This document shows, piece by piece, positions 28,357 through 28,524 of a DNA stretch of 28,524 nt. Within the stretch, counting starts at the first letter, position 1, and each line of letters begins with the position of its first letter. The translations under genes and the position numbers were made by a program. The DNA lies in the NCBI GenBank assembly GCA_900618425.1, contig UZAN01046649.1, positions 1 to 28,524 on the forward strand, in the 5' to 3' direction. Source of the stretch: Echinostoma caproni (Eukaryota; Platyhelminthes; Trematoda; Plagiorchiida; Echinostomatidae). Below the pieces are notes generated by a model that was not told where the DNA came from, ran no database searches, and saw only the letters and a list, made by a program, of their open reading frames with translations.

Positions 28357-28524
28357 GCAATGCGGCTACTAGAAAGATCAATCAAACTACATCCAAACAA
28401 CACTTGGTCAGTTATCTCACATATTCAACATTTGATTGTACAATGTTCCGCCATCGTTGGTGACATGAAGGTACCGTCAGTAAAGTCGGAAGTAGGCGGC
28501 AAACTGTTTTTCTAAAACGACGCG
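28357..28524 (+). pseudogene. Gypsy pol continuation after stop, cut by window edge
   Basis: In the protease frame the sequence stays open from 28357 to a TAA near 28514 and reads AMRLLERSIKLHPNN and later SAIVGDMKVPSVKSE. In related elements this spacer joins protease to RT. No RT motif is reached before the end of the window. Confidence 0.5.

Overview
This window looks like eukaryotic nuclear DNA from a flatworm, most likely a digenean trematode (fluke). The evidence is AT-rich, intron/intergenic-like sequence, assembly Ns (a 687-base gap at 16199-16885 plus scattered single Ns), and a repeat content typical of fluke genomes: CR1/Jockey-group and RTE-like LINEs, Penelope-like elements with a GIY-YIG domain, tRNA-derived SINEs and Mag-type Ty3/gypsy LTR retrotransposons. 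The species cannot be fixed from sequence alone. I found no intact host gene, no bacterial-style operon, no CRISPR array and no intact tRNA or rRNA gene. Almost everything that can be named is a decayed mobile element.

Layout. 1-2792: unassigned. 2793-3108 (+) and 3110-5390 (-): two copies of one CR1-like LINE, tail to tail; the second keeps part of the endonuclease, the linker, the reverse transcriptase (RT) and the C-terminus. 5391-7264: unassigned, with weak exon-like signals. 7265-7680 (-): Penelope-like element end. 7710-9326 (+): LINE 'B', one long RT frame broken by two stops and one frameshift, ending in a hairpin and a TACAA-pentamer tail. 9355-9459: strong inverted repeat. 9606-9990 (-): 3' end of another pentamer-tailed element. 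10706-10895 (+): tRNA-headed SINE. 11338-11820: a SINE family in head-to-head copies. 12205-12955 (+) and 14580-15160 (-): two RTE-like LINE ends. 14320-14392: AT microsatellite between inverted arms. 15788-16198 (+): third CR1-like copy, running into the gap. 16886-18246: unassigned, with an AAAAT tail. 18247-18695 (-): second Penelope-like end. 18700-20690: unassigned, with short hairpins. 20690-21050 (-): possible relic of a von Willebrand A domain, the only hint of a host gene. 21060-23290: unassigned. 23300-24878 (+) and 24963-25230 (+): two more LINE B copies. 25200-25870 (-): gypsy RT/RNase H. 25950-26150 (-): probable gypsy integrase piece. 26611-27153: candidate LTR, followed by a primer-binding-like site, gag (27264-27900) and aspartic protease (27895-28356) on the + strand, running off the window.

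The elements do not work together as a system; this is an accumulation of retroelements of several lineages. The points most worth a second look are a LINE B copy with an internally duplicated segment, the shared hairpin-plus-pentamer 3' ends, the head-to-head SINE pair, an LTR flanked by both a polypurine-like tract and a primer-binding-like site, the two Penelope ends that keep complementary parts of GIY-YIG, and the VWA-like relic. All calls rest on reading translations by eye; no database search was possible.
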